A DNA stretch of 64,000 nt. Origin: Sphingomonas sp. ERG5. GTDB taxonomy: Bacteria; Pseudomonadota; Alphaproteobacteria; Sphingomonadales; Sphingomonadaceae. Positions 53,301 through 61,638 of this stretch are shown here, in pieces (within the stretch, counting starts at the first letter, position 1; every line of letters starts with the position of its first letter). The position numbers were made by a program, and so were the translations under genes. The stretch is from the NCBI RefSeq assembly GCF_000803065.1, contig NZ_JSXI01000018.1:1-64000 (forward strand). Direction: 5' to 3'. Under the pieces are notes generated by a model, which searched no databases, was not told the DNA's origin, and saw only the letters and a program-made list of their open reading frames with translations.

Positions 53301-56153
53301 CGTTGCCGACAGCTTTTCAGTGCGCATCTGATTGTCATAGGCATAAAAGCCACCGATCAGCCGGCGCCGCGCGGTCAGCACCTTGCGGCTGTAGAAGGCG
53401 ACCGAGATCTTCTGGTTGGCGAGCGGCTTGTTCGAGGTGTCGAGCGCGACGAAGCGCAGACGCAGATCGTCCTGCTTCATCAGCCAGCCATCGGTCTTCA
53501 CGCCGAGCTGCACGCCCGAGGCGTAGATCGGGATACGCCGCGATGCGGTCAGCACTTCGCCATTGGCGTCCTGATAATCCATCTCGACCAGCATATCGGC
53601 GCCATTTTCCAGCACCGGCACGTCGATCGTCGTGCGCGTGGTGCCGTCGCCACCCAGGGTCGCGGGCAAAGTCTGGGTCGGCGGCAATGGCGTCGATTGC
53701 TCCTCGCCATCGCCATTGAGCGGTTTCACCCCTTCCTTGATGTCCTCGCCGCCGAAGCTGTAGGATTCATAGCCGTCGGGATTGGCGCTGCGCGCGAACC
53801 AGCCGACGCGCATATCGACCGCGAGATTCGACGCGCCGCCGCCCGAGAGATAACCGACGAACAGGTCGAGGGGCATCGTCTTGGGCCGGATCGCGGCTTC
53901 CTTCGGCCCGGTCACCGTCGCGCGCATCGTTGGCAATTTATACTCGTCAACCTTGAACGATTGCTCGGTGTAGATCGTCCGGTCGCCGACGATCACCTGC
54001 AAATCGTAATCGCCCATCGGCGCACCTTGCGGCGCGGTCCATTCGCTTTCGCCGACACCATTGGCGTCGATCGTCAGCGGCAGATCGAATTGCGTGTCCG
54101 AGCCGCGATGCGACAGGCGCAAGGTGCCGGTGAAACCAGGCGTCTTGGCAAAGCCGGTATCGATCGGCTTGCGCACGATATGCTTCATATGCACCGTTTC
54201 GCCCTGACGGACGAGCGCGCGGTCGAACACGGTATGGAGGATTTCCGACTTGGCCGAATACCCAAAGGGCAAGTCGAAATCATATGGCCGGATGCCCTCG
54301 CCCCAGGCGGTCAGGGTGAAGCTGAAATCATCGCCGGCGCGGGCCGAGATCATCAGCGGGCCGGTATTGCCGTTATCGCAGCTGCCATAGGTTTGCGGCT
54401 CGGGCAGGCCGGGCGGCACGAACAGCCCGCCCGCCTGGTCGGTCACGCCGCGCGCCAGCAATGCGCCGCTGCAGCTGTCAGTGATGCGCACTTCGGCATT
54501 GGCCATCGGCTTGCCGCTGTCGAGCTGAGTCACCCAGGCAAGGCTGCGTTCGCGGCCCCATTTGAAATGCACCGCCATATTGGTGACCAGGGCGGCGCTG
54601 GCGACATAACGCGGCGCCTTACGCCCGAGCAGTGCCTGGCCGAGCACCGGGCTGGCCAGTTCCACGACATAGAATCCGGGCCTGGTCAGGTTGATTCCGA
54701 CGACTTCGAAATCCTTGCCCTTGCCCGGCAGCGGCACCTTGAGCGCAGTGGCCGAGCCGCCGGCAAGGATCGGCGCAGCGCCGGTATTGTTGATTCGGAC
54801 CTCTTCTCCGCCGCGCTTGATCGTTTCCGATTTTTCATCATCGGCCTTGCCGACGATGCGCAGCCAGTTGGCGATCTGCCCATCCGAGGCATTGACGCGC
54901 AGGCTCTGCCCGGCGATCGCGAGGTTGGAGCCTTGCAGGCTATCCTCGACGTTGCGCACGGTGACCGGCAGGACGCCGCCTTCCTTCGCTTCGATGATGC
55001 CGAACGGCGCGGCGAACTTCACCAGCGGCGGCGCTTCGTCGAAGCGGACCTCAAGCGGAAAACGCTCGGCATTGGCAAGCGCGCGGCCGCTTTCGTCCTT
55101 GAGGCCAGCCGGGATGGTCAGTTTCGCGGTGGTTGCCGCCGGGAGCGGTGCGGCGAACGTGATGTCGCTGATCGTCGCTTTTTTCTTGTCGTCGTCATCG
55201 AACACCGGCGCGATCGTCTTGCCGTCGGCGGCGGTGATGCTGATCTGCTGCGCCGCGCTCATCGCGATCGGTGCTGTAAAGCGAATATGCGCCTTTTCGA
55301 CCGGCGAGCAGCCCGCCTGGGCATTGACCCGGCTGCATTCGAACCGCGCGGTGAAGGGTTTACGCACTGTATAGTCGAAGCGCTGGTCGGCGCCGGCCAG
55401 CTTGCCGCCGGCGCCCGCGATATTCGCACCCCATACCAGCGCGACATCGCGGCCGGGGGGCAGCGGACGGCGGCATTTGAGCGCGGTCACGCTTGCATAG
55501 GCCTTGGTACGGTCCGCCGCCGCAGCCGGAATCGCCGCTGGCAGCCCGGCGCTCTCCAGGAAACTGCGCACGTTCCAATTGTCGGTGCCCATCTCGCCGA
55601 GCAATTTGCCGGCCAGGTCGGCGGGCAGCACGTCGACCGGGATCTTCTCGCCAATGCCCTCGACCGAGCAATAGGCGTTCGCACCGACCGAGGCCGCGGT
55701 TGCGGGCAGATTGGCGGCGACCAGGAAAGTCTGGTCCTCCTCGATCTCGCCATTATTGCTCTCGGGCAGGACCGCGCGGGCGACCGGGCCGCCGCTATCG
55801 ACCTTGAAGCTTTGCTGACCGGTCACGGCATAACCCGACACGCTCTTCAGCTTGCCCTTGAGCTTGAATTCGCAGGTCGTACCGCCGGGCAGCGGATTCT
55901 TGAATTCATGCACGAAGGTCTGCGGGTCGACCCAGCGACCGTCGCCGGCGACCGGGCAGGTCACGTCGAACGGACCCGTGGCGCGCGGATCGCCGAGCGC
56001 GACCATCGGCTGGCTGAAACGCGCGGTGAAGCGTTCGATCGCGCCGCCGCCAATGCCTGGCGTGGCCATGATGACTTGCGGGCTGTTGTCGCCGAATGCG
56101 GCGACCGGCGCGAGCGCGAGGCCCAGCAGAGTGAGACGAACTGCGAGCTTCAT
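50361..56153 (-). CDS. yfhM: Bacterial alpha-2-macroglobulin (YfhM type)
   Basis: A 1930-residue periplasmic protein, the largest in the window. The signal peptide is MKLAVRLTLLGLALAPVAAFG. It has no lipobox cysteine, whereas E. coli YfhM is a lipoprotein. MG-type repeats and the A2M_N region come first. The thioester motif C-x-E-Q is intact as PYECFEQ with Cys1463, so it can bind an attacking protease covalently. A glycine-rich loop (GGGGGGD) in the middle may be part of the bait region. Start ATG 56153 has GGGGAG. It is transcribed into pbpC. Confidence 0.93.
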   Translation of the reverse strand: MKLAVRLTLLGLALAPVAAFGDNSPQVIMATPGIGGGAIERFTARFSQPMVALGDPRATGPFDVTCPVAGDGRWVDPQTFVHEFKNPLPGGTTCEFKLKGKLKSVSGYAVTGQQSFKVDSGGPVARAVLPESNNGEIEEDQTFLVAANLPATAASVGANAYCSVEGIGEKIPVDVLPADLAGKLLGEMGTDNWNVRSFLESAGLPAAIPAAAADRTKAYASVTALKCRRPLPPGRDVALVWGANIAGAGGKLAGADQRFDYTVRKPFTARFECSRVNAQAGCSPVEKAHIRFTAPIAMSAAQQISITAADGKTIAPVFDDDDKKKATISDITFAAPLPAATTAKLTIPAGLKDESGRALANAERFPLEVRFDEAPPLVKFAAPFGIIEAKEGGVLPVTVRNVEDSLQGSNLAIAGQSLRVNASDGQIANWLRIVGKADDEKSETIKRGGEEVRINNTGAAPILAGGSATALKVPLPGKGKDFEVVGINLTRPGFYVVELASPVLGQALLGRKAPRYVASAALVTNMAVHFKWGRERSLAWVTQLDSGKPMANAEVRITDSCSGALLARGVTDQAGGLFVPPGLPEPQTYGSCDNGNTGPLMISARAGDDFSFTLTAWGEGIRPYDFDLPFGYSAKSEILHTVFDRALVRQGETVHMKHIVRKPIDTGFAKTPGFTGTLRLSHRGSDTQFDLPLTIDANGVGESEWTAPQGAPMGDYDLQVIVGDRTIYTEQSFKVDEYKLPTMRATVTGPKEAAIRPKTMPLDLFVGYLSGGGASNLAVDMRVGWFARSANPDGYESYSFGGEDIKEGVKPLNGDGEEQSTPLPPTQTLPATLGGDGTTRTTIDVPVLENGADMLVEMDYQDANGEVLTASRRIPIYASGVQLGVKTDGWLMKQDDLRLRFVALDTSNKPLANQKISVAFYSRKVLTARRRLIGGFYAYDNQMRTEKLSATCSATTDAQGLAQCAADPGVSGEVYAVATTADGNGNVARATRSVWLAGDDDWWFGGDNGDRMDLVPERTDYKAGETARFQVRMPFREATALVTVEREGVLSSFVTTLSGKDPVVEVKMPGSYAPDVFVSVMAVRGRVQSGFWSWVNGIAQSLGLASGPPEGQEPTALVDLAKPAYRLGIAKVKVGWDTHKLQVAVKADKERYAARDTAQVDIQVKTPDGKPAATADVAFVAVDEALLQLAPNDSWDVLTAMMGERSLSVLTSTAQMQVVGKRHYGRKAVEAGGGGGGDLSGLNRENFQPVLLWKGRVALDAQGKARVPVTLSDALSSFKLVAIATDGADLFGTGMAAVRTAQDLSIFAGMPTLVRSGDFYAAAFTLRNGSDKPMKVTATVDVSPRVAEGRPLTVTIPAGGAVPVAWNLTAPENIATLRWQVKAVADGKKAVDQITVSQDVIPAVPVEVWAATLARIGNDTSIAIAPPAGALPGRGVVDIRLDDTLQPPLQGVRAFMTAYPYECFEQTLSRAVALGDGGAWARLAASIPTYQASDGLLRYWPSDSLTGSEALTAYVMSMTAEAGLPIPEAPRTRMIEAMKAVLDGRLRREEYGDVRLQRVAALTALARQGVATPGMLGQIGIAPNEMPTSTLADYLVALDRIPGIANAAALKSSAEAVLRTRLVYEGTRLDLSDQNTAPWWLMSSGDEASIKAVIATLGRPGWQDDAPKMMVGVSLRQLRGHWDTTTANAWGTVAARKFGALYPASAITGPTTLSLGSSTITRSWPLAVDLRKASFPLPAATTPLKMAQAGPAGPWAMVSVSAAVPLKQPLFAGYKMTKKTETVQARTPGTLTRGDVVKVTITVEASAERNWVVVNDPIPAGATIVGNLGGQSQILAGQAKAGDGENFTAVDGDGKVWDVQAGVQASYVERRRDSWRGYFAWVPRGSFTIVYLMRMNGAGHFSLPPTRVEAMYSPAIRAQLPNAPVTVAQR

Positions 56154-56213
56154 CGAACGCTCCCCTAAAGCCAACAAAAAAGGCTAGTGCCTCCAGCGCG
56201 GCGAAGTCCAGTG

Positions 56214-56293
56214 CCGATTTCCCCGTACCGGCTTCCGGTACAGATTTCTCCGCACCGATTTCCGCCACAGATTTCCCCGCACCGATTTATCGG
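56214..56293. repeat. Tandem 13/14-bp array D (CCGATTTCCCCGCA)
   Basis: Six units in a row, alternately 14 and 13 bp: starts at 56214, 56228, 56241, 56255, 56268 and 56282. Units 1, 4 and 6 begin CCGATTT, units 3 and 5 CAGATTTC, and unit 2 is decayed (CCGGCTTCC). Pairs of units make a 27-bp repeat. The array lies in the 187-bp divergent gap between the macroglobulin and the TSUP gene. Confidence 0.75.
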
Positions 56294-56340
56294 CCGCCCC
56301 GCTTCCGCCGCGCCTGCGAACAGGATAGTCACTGGCGGCA

Positions 56341-57255
56341 ATGGACCTGTACCTGCCCATCGCCAATTTGTCGGTCAATGCGCTCGTCATCATCCTGCTC
56401 GGCGGCGGGGTCGGGATATTGTCGGGCATGTTCGGGGTCGGTGGCGGCTTCCTCACCACACCCCTGCTGATCGTCTATGGCATTCCGCCGACCGTCGCCG
56501 CGGCATCGGCGGCCAGCCAGGTGACCGGCGCGAGCGTGTCGGGGGTGTTCGCCCATGTCCGGCGCAAGGGCGTCGATTTCAAAATGGGCGGCGTGCTGGT
56601 CGCAGGGGGGGTGGTCGGCTCCTTTGCCGGCGCGGGAATTTTCCGGCTGCTCCAGGTGAGCGGCCAGATCGATACCGTGATCGCAGTGGTTTATGTCGTG
56701 CTGCTCGGGTCGATCGGCGGGCTGATGGCGCGCGAATCGCTTCAGGCGATCAGCGTGTCGCGCGGCGGCACCGCACCCAAGGCGCGCAAGCGCCGGCATC
56801 ATCCACTGGTCGCGGCCTTGCCGCTCCGCACACGCTTCTATGCCTCCGGCCTGTATATCTCACCGCTTGCGCCGCTGCTGCTGGGGTTTTTTACCGGAAT
56901 CCTGACCATCCTGCTGGGCGTCGGCGGCGGCTTCATCCTGGTGCCGGCGATGCTCTATCTGCTCGGCATGGGCACGCAGGTGGTGGTCGGCACATCGCTG
57001 TTCCAGACCCTGTTCGTCACTGCCGCCGCGACGATGGTCCATGCGACGACGACCAAGGCGGTCGACATCGTGCTGGCGGTGCTGTTGCTGCTCGGGTCGG
57101 TGGTCGGCGCGCAAATCGGCGCGCGCTTCGCCAATCGGGTGAAGCCCGAATATCTCCGCCTTGCGCTGGCGATCATCGTGCTGCTCGTCGCGATCCGGAT
57201 CGGGATCGGATTGGGCTGGCGGCCCGATGAAATCTATACGGTCGAGCTGTCGTGA
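56341..57255 (+). CDS. TSUP-family sulfite/organosulfur exporter
   Basis: A 304-residue membrane protein with two TauE/SafE repeats. Each has the glycine-rich motif: SGMFGVGGGFLTTPLLIVYG near 32 and GILTILLGVGGGFILVPAML near 180. A charged loop (SRGGTAPKARKRRHHPL) links the halves. About eight or nine helices are predicted. It is followed by a TIGR02186 gene whose GTG overlaps its stop; this pairing is recurrent in alphaproteobacteria. The substrate is probably sulfite or a sulfonate. Confidence 0.9.
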   Translation: MDLYLPIANLSVNALVIILLGGGVGILSGMFGVGGGFLTTPLLIVYGIPPTVAAASAASQVTGASVSGVFAHVRRKGVDFKMGGVLVAGGVVGSFAGAGIFRLLQVSGQIDTVIAVVYVVLLGSIGGLMARESLQAISVSRGGTAPKARKRRHHPLVAALPLRTRFYASGLYISPLAPLLLGFFTGILTILLGVGGGFILVPAMLYLLGMGTQVVVGTSLFQTLFVTAAATMVHATTTKAVDIVLAVLLLLGSVVGAQIGARFANRVKPEYLRLALAIIVLLVAIRIGIGLGWRPDEIYTVELS

Positions 57256-58010
57256 AGCGGTTGCTGCTGCTGGCGGTCGCTCCCTTGGTGATGGCGCAGG
57301 CCAAGCCCGTCCTCGTGCCCGATGTCTCGCAGCGCAATATCGAGATCGCCTATAGTTTCACCGGCGCCGAATTGTTGCTGTTCGGGGCCGTGCTCTATCC
57401 CGGCGGGCGCCTGCCGGGGGTGGAGAAGCCGACTGACGTCGTGGTGGTGGTCAAGGGACCGGTGCAATCAATTCTGGTGCGCGAGAAGGAGAAGGTCGCC
57501 GGCATCTGGGTCAATGCCGCACGGCTGCGCTACCGGTCGGCGCCGAGCTTCTATGCGATCCTGTCATCCAGGCCGATCGGCGATCTGGTCGACGACCGGA
57601 CCCGCGCAATCTACGAACTGGGGCTGGGCAGCCTGCAATTGTCGCCCGCCAGCAGCGCTCCGCCCGACGAACAGGACCGTTTCGCCAGTGGCCTGGTCGA
57701 TCTCAAGCGCCGTTCGGGACTGTATTACGAGGCGCCGCGCGCCGTCGAGATCACCGATGGCGTGCTGTACCGTGCGCGCGTCACCATTCCGGCGCGCGTG
57801 CCGGTCGGGCGCTTCACCGCCGAAACTTTCCTGATTCGCGACGGACGTGTGCTGGCGGCAGCGACACGGGATATCGATATCCGCAAATCGGGCTTCGAAC
57901 GCTATGTCGCGCGCGCCGCCGACAATCATTCGATCGCCTATGGCCTGGTCGCCGTCGCGCTCTCGGTATTGTTCGGCTGGACCGCCGGCTATATCGCGCG
58001 GCGCCTGTAA
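57252..58010 (+). CDS. TIGR02186-family membrane-anchored protein
   Basis: A 252-residue protein with an N-terminal signal (KRLLLLAVAPLVMAQAKP). A periplasmic beta-rich domain follows, including VSQRNIEIAYSFTGAELLLFG and the FETFLIRDGRV-like strand FTAETFLIRDGRVLA. One C-terminal membrane helix lies near 228-246 (SIAYGLVAVALSVLFGWTAG). The start is GTG at 57252, overlapping the TSUP stop. Members of this family are nearly always beside a TSUP permease and may be its periplasmic partner; the function is unproven. Confidence 0.85.
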   Translation: MKRLLLLAVAPLVMAQAKPVLVPDVSQRNIEIAYSFTGAELLLFGAVLYPGGRLPGVEKPTDVVVVVKGPVQSILVREKEKVAGIWVNAARLRYRSAPSFYAILSSRPIGDLVDDRTRAIYELGLGSLQLSPASSAPPDEQDRFASGLVDLKRRSGLYYEAPRAVEITDGVLYRARVTIPARVPVGRFTAETFLIRDGRVLAAATRDIDIRKSGFERYVARAADNHSIAYGLVAVALSVLFGWTAGYIARRL

Positions 58011-58106
58011 TTGAGCCGGCACCGGCTGGTCAGATAAAAACACCAACACCTAATATTTACGAGTTTGCACCATAATCCATCGGGTAACCCCGGGGGACCA
58101 TCCCAA

Positions 58107-59792
58107 ATGACGGAAATGTTGGGTAGCCAGGCTTTCGACAAGGCGGCGCCCGTGACCTTGGCGGCGTCCGCGAACGCTGTTTTGCCTGGCGCATTGGGCA
58201 ACGCGATCGGCGTGGTGCTCGAGATCGCCGGATCGAGCAGCCAGGTGATGCTCGATCCGCATGTGCTCGAGACGTTCGCCGACAGCGCCGACCCGGTGGT
58301 CGCCAGTGCCGGCTCCGTCGGCAGCCAGATCAAGATGCGCGTCGGCGGTACCTGGCTGATCGCCAATATCCGCTCGCTGCGCCTGGTCGAAGGCACGCAG
58401 AACCGGATCGCCGCGCAAGTCGACTTCCTCGGTGAAGGCGATGAGGAGAAGCTGACTGGCAAGCTGTACAAGTTCCGCCGCGGCGTGACGCGCTATCCGG
58501 TGCCCGGCACACAGGTCTTCCCGGTATCGACCGCCGACCTGAAGCAGGTCTATGCCGCAGACGACCGCGCCTTTATCGAAATCGGCACGGTCTATCCGAC
58601 CCGCGATATTCGCGCTTCGCTCTATATCGACGCCATGCTCGGCAAGCATTTCGCGCTGCTCGGATCGACCGGTACCGGCAAATCGACCAGCGCCGCGCTG
58701 ATCCTGCACAAGATTTGCGAGCTCGCGCCGCAGGGCCATATCGTGATGGTCGATCCGCACGGCGAATATGCCGCAGCGTTCAAGACCAATGGCGCGATCT
58801 TCGACGTGTCGAACCTGCAAATGCCGTATTGGCTGATGAATTTCGAAGAACATTGCGAAGTGTTCGTGACCACATCGGGGTCGGAACGCCAAATCGATGC
58901 CGACATCCTCGCCAAATGCCTGTTAATGGCGCGCGGCAAGAGCCGGTTGGGGCAGGAAATCAGCAAGCTGACCGTCGACGCGCCGGTCCCCTATCTGCTC
59001 AGCGACCTGACCAATCTGATCGGCCTCGAAATGGGTAAGATGGACCGCGCCGGCGACACCGCGCCCTATCTGCGCCTGCGCACCAAGATCGAAGAGATCA
59101 AGGCCGATCCGCGCTATGGCTTCATGTTCTCCGGCATGCTCGTCGCCGACACGATGCAAAGCTTCATCGAGCGTATTTTCCGCTTGCCGGGCGACGGCAA
59201 GCCGATCTCGATCATCGACGTCTCGGGCGTGCCATCGGACATCACCTCCGTGGTGGTCGCGGTGCTCAGCCGGATGGTGTTCGATTTCGCGATCTGGTCG
59301 CGCAACGAACCGAAGCGCCCGATCCTGCTCGTGTGCGAAGAAGCGCATCGCTATATTCCCAACGAACGCAATGCGGACAATTCGTCGGTCGGTCGCATCC
59401 TCAGCCGGATCGCCAAGGAAGGGCGCAAATATGGCGTCTCGCTCGGCCTGATCACGCAGCGGCCGTCGGACCTGGCCGAAGGCGTGTTGTCGCAGTGCGG
59501 CACGATCATCTCGATGCGCCTCAACAATGATCGCGACCAGGCGTTCGTGCGCGCCGCAATGCCGGAAGGCGCGCGCGGTTTCCTTGATTCGATCCCAGCC
59601 CTGCGCAACCGCGAATGCATCATTTGCGGCGAGGGTGTGGCGATTCCGATCCGCGTCTCGTTCGACGGACTGGAAGAGTATAAGCGCCCGGCCTCGGACG
59701 ATCCGCTCTTTTCCCAATTGTGGCGTGAAGTCGGGTCGGAAGATCAGATCATCGCGCGCACGATCAAGCGCTGGCGCTCGCAAGGGCGGTAA
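58107..59792 (+). CDS. HerA-like ATPase (DUF87)
   Basis: A 561-residue FtsK/HerA-type AAA+ ATPase. An N-terminal HAS-barrel region (IGVVLEIAGSSSQVML) precedes Walker A GSTGTGKST at 186-194. Walker B is PILLVCEEAHRYIPNE, followed by the sensor LGLITQRPSDLAE and an Arg-finger-like RLNNDRDQAF. HerA proteins act with the NurA nuclease in archaea or with SIR2 and other effectors in defence, but no such partner is next to this gene. The ATG at 58107 was chosen on homology. It may process DNA ends; the partner is unknown. Confidence 0.88.
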   Translation: MTEMLGSQAFDKAAPVTLAASANAVLPGALGNAIGVVLEIAGSSSQVMLDPHVLETFADSADPVVASAGSVGSQIKMRVGGTWLIANIRSLRLVEGTQNRIAAQVDFLGEGDEEKLTGKLYKFRRGVTRYPVPGTQVFPVSTADLKQVYAADDRAFIEIGTVYPTRDIRASLYIDAMLGKHFALLGSTGTGKSTSAALILHKICELAPQGHIVMVDPHGEYAAAFKTNGAIFDVSNLQMPYWLMNFEEHCEVFVTTSGSERQIDADILAKCLLMARGKSRLGQEISKLTVDAPVPYLLSDLTNLIGLEMGKMDRAGDTAPYLRLRTKIEEIKADPRYGFMFSGMLVADTMQSFIERIFRLPGDGKPISIIDVSGVPSDITSVVVAVLSRMVFDFAIWSRNEPKRPILLVCEEAHRYIPNERNADNSSVGRILSRIAKEGRKYGVSLGLITQRPSDLAEGVLSQCGTIISMRLNNDRDQAFVRAAMPEGARGFLDSIPALRNRECIICGEGVAIPIRVSFDGLEEYKRPASDDPLFSQLWREVGSEDQIIARTIKRWRSQGR

Positions 59793-59800
59793 ACGCCGTC

Positions 59801-59886
59801 GTCAATTGACGGTCAGTCCGCAACTGCGGGAAGCCCGCTTCTTCGTTTCGACAGGCGCCAGAGGAATGTCCCTCGCCATGGCGAGG
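59801..59886. terminator. Cluster of short palindromes between convergent genes
   Basis: In the 126-bp gap between the HerA-like and M23 stops: GTCAATTGAC (59801-59810), a 5-bp hairpin CCGCA-AC-TGCGG (59818-59829), and a perfect 16-bp palindrome CCTCGCCATGGCGAGG (59871-59886). The last is the best terminator candidate. Confidence 0.45.
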
Positions 59887-59918
59887 TGACGGCTGACGAT
59901 GGTCTCCGGGAGAGCGCT

Positions 59919-61397
59919 TCAGCGTCCGCCCGGCCGGACCGCCATCAGCGCGGCGACGCGTGCCTTGAATGCCTTCAGCGTCGCGCCCGACAGCTGCGCC
60001 ATCGTCGTGAAGGACACCGAACGCGGGTTGATCGCCACGCCGTTCTTCCACAATTCATAGTGTAGATGCGGGCCGGTCGACATGCCGGTCGACCCGACAT
60101 AACCGATCACCTGGCCGCGCGCGACGCGGGTTCCCGGACGCACCGCGATGCGGCTCATATGGCCATAGCCGGTGGCCATGCCGCCGCCATGGATCAGTTT
60201 CACGAAATTGCCATAGCCGCCATTGCGGCCGGCCAGTGCGACCACGCCGTCCATCGCGGCATAGATCGGCGAACCATAAGCGGCCGCGATATCGAGCCCC
60301 TTGTGCATCCGCGCCGTGTGCAGGATCGGGTGGATGCGAATACCGAAGTTCGAGGTCAGGCGACCGGCGACCGGCATGCCCATCGCGCCGCGGCGTTCGC
60401 CGACGCCATTGGCCTCGAACCATTGCTCGCGGCCTTCGCTGCCCCATTTGACCAGCTGGACCTTCTTCCGCCCCTGATCGAGCCCGGCATACATCAGGGT
60501 ACCGAGCCGAACCTCGCCGGTCGCGGCGCGCGCCTGTTCGACGATGATGTCGAACGTGTCGGCCGAACCGACGTCACGGCCGATCGAGATGCGCGAGGCG
60601 AGCGCCTTGATATAACCCTCGACCGCCTTGGCCGGCGCCCCGGCGGCACGGGCGGAACGATACAGGCTCGACCCGACCAGTCCCTGAATGCGCATCGGCG
60701 TATGATCGATCGCAATCGGCTGGCGCTTGAGGCTGAGCGTATCGCCGCTCCGGGTGAGCAACAATTTGAGATCGAACTTGGCGCGGAAATCAAGCTGTTC
60801 GAGCGGCCGGGCGACCGTACGGTCGGGGCGACGCCCAAGAGTCATGCCGATCCGCGTACCGGGCCTGATATCACCCAGCGCCACCGCGCCGGAGATGAGG
60901 CGCGCAGCGTTGGCCGAGTCATCCTTCGACACGCCCGCGCGTTCGAGCGCACGCTCAAAACTGTCCCCCTGGCCCAATGTCGTGATCAGGTCGATGACCG
61001 GGCGTTCGGGCGTTTCCCGGAGCGGCGCGACCAGGTCATTCGCGGCCATGTGCCGCCCGGTCGCGGCGCCCCAGGCGAGCGGCGCGATCGATTGCGCGCG
61101 CGCTTCATCCCATTCGCTGCCCGACAGCGCCGGCGCGACGTCGCCAAGGACGGGACGGTCGAAACCGGGTGACAACAAGCATGTCGTGGCGATCAGTCCG
61201 GCGCACGTCGCGGCCCCGCGCCACCAGTCGGCCGAGCCGATCTGCGACCCGAGATCGGGCGCCCAGTCGACCCGGGCGATGGCGGCACGAAGCCGGTCGA
61301 GAGTCGAAGGCTGTGCCGGAACGAACGCGGCGCGGCCAAATGACAGGGTGGCTGTGCCACCTGCCTGATCCAGTCCATGATCGCTGCGTAAAAACAA
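59919..61397 (-). CDS. M23 (LytM-type) metallopeptidase
   Basis: A 492-residue envelope protein. An N-terminal membrane or signal stretch lies near 62-80 (WWRGAATCAGLIATTCLLSP). A long middle region includes a LysM/OapA-like part. The LytM domain is C-terminal: SNFGIRIHPIL, HKGLDIAAAYGSPIYA, GYGHMS and HLHYELW, so the zinc ligands His-x3-Asp and H-x-H are intact and the peptidase should be active. The start is a TTG at 61397 with GGGGG upstream; this is the least certain start in the window. It cuts or remodels peptidoglycan cross-links. Confidence 0.9.
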   Translation of the reverse strand: MFLRSDHGLDQAGGTATLSFGRAAFVPAQPSTLDRLRAAIARVDWAPDLGSQIGSADWWRGAATCAGLIATTCLLSPGFDRPVLGDVAPALSGSEWDEARAQSIAPLAWGAATGRHMAANDLVAPLRETPERPVIDLITTLGQGDSFERALERAGVSKDDSANAARLISGAVALGDIRPGTRIGMTLGRRPDRTVARPLEQLDFRAKFDLKLLLTRSGDTLSLKRQPIAIDHTPMRIQGLVGSSLYRSARAAGAPAKAVEGYIKALASRISIGRDVGSADTFDIIVEQARAATGEVRLGTLMYAGLDQGRKKVQLVKWGSEGREQWFEANGVGERRGAMGMPVAGRLTSNFGIRIHPILHTARMHKGLDIAAAYGSPIYAAMDGVVALAGRNGGYGNFVKLIHGGGMATGYGHMSRIAVRPGTRVARGQVIGYVGSTGMSTGPHLHYELWKNGVAINPRSVSFTTMAQLSGATLKAFKARVAALMAVRPGGR

Positions 61398-61638
61398 GGC
61401 GATGATACCCCCACGCCACTCGCCGCCGTTCCCCCGGCTCGGGTCGAATGACTGTGGCGCGGAAACACTAAAGTCAAATTAAGGAATGTTCTGCACCAGG
61501 AAGGGCACGGTCAACCGTTCGGGCGGTGCGGCGAAATGATTTTTTATCCGGAACTTCCAACCATATTAAGTGCTTGGCCGCGATTTCCGTTTTCAACGGG
61601 TTGCGCGCGCGCAACGCTGCGCCGATGTTGCTTTTGCC

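Noticed and set aside
52485..56168. An open frame of 1227 codons antisense to the macroglobulin gene
   Set aside because: The macroglobulin on the other strand has a signal peptide, MG repeats and a thioester. The antisense product has shadow composition and no domain.
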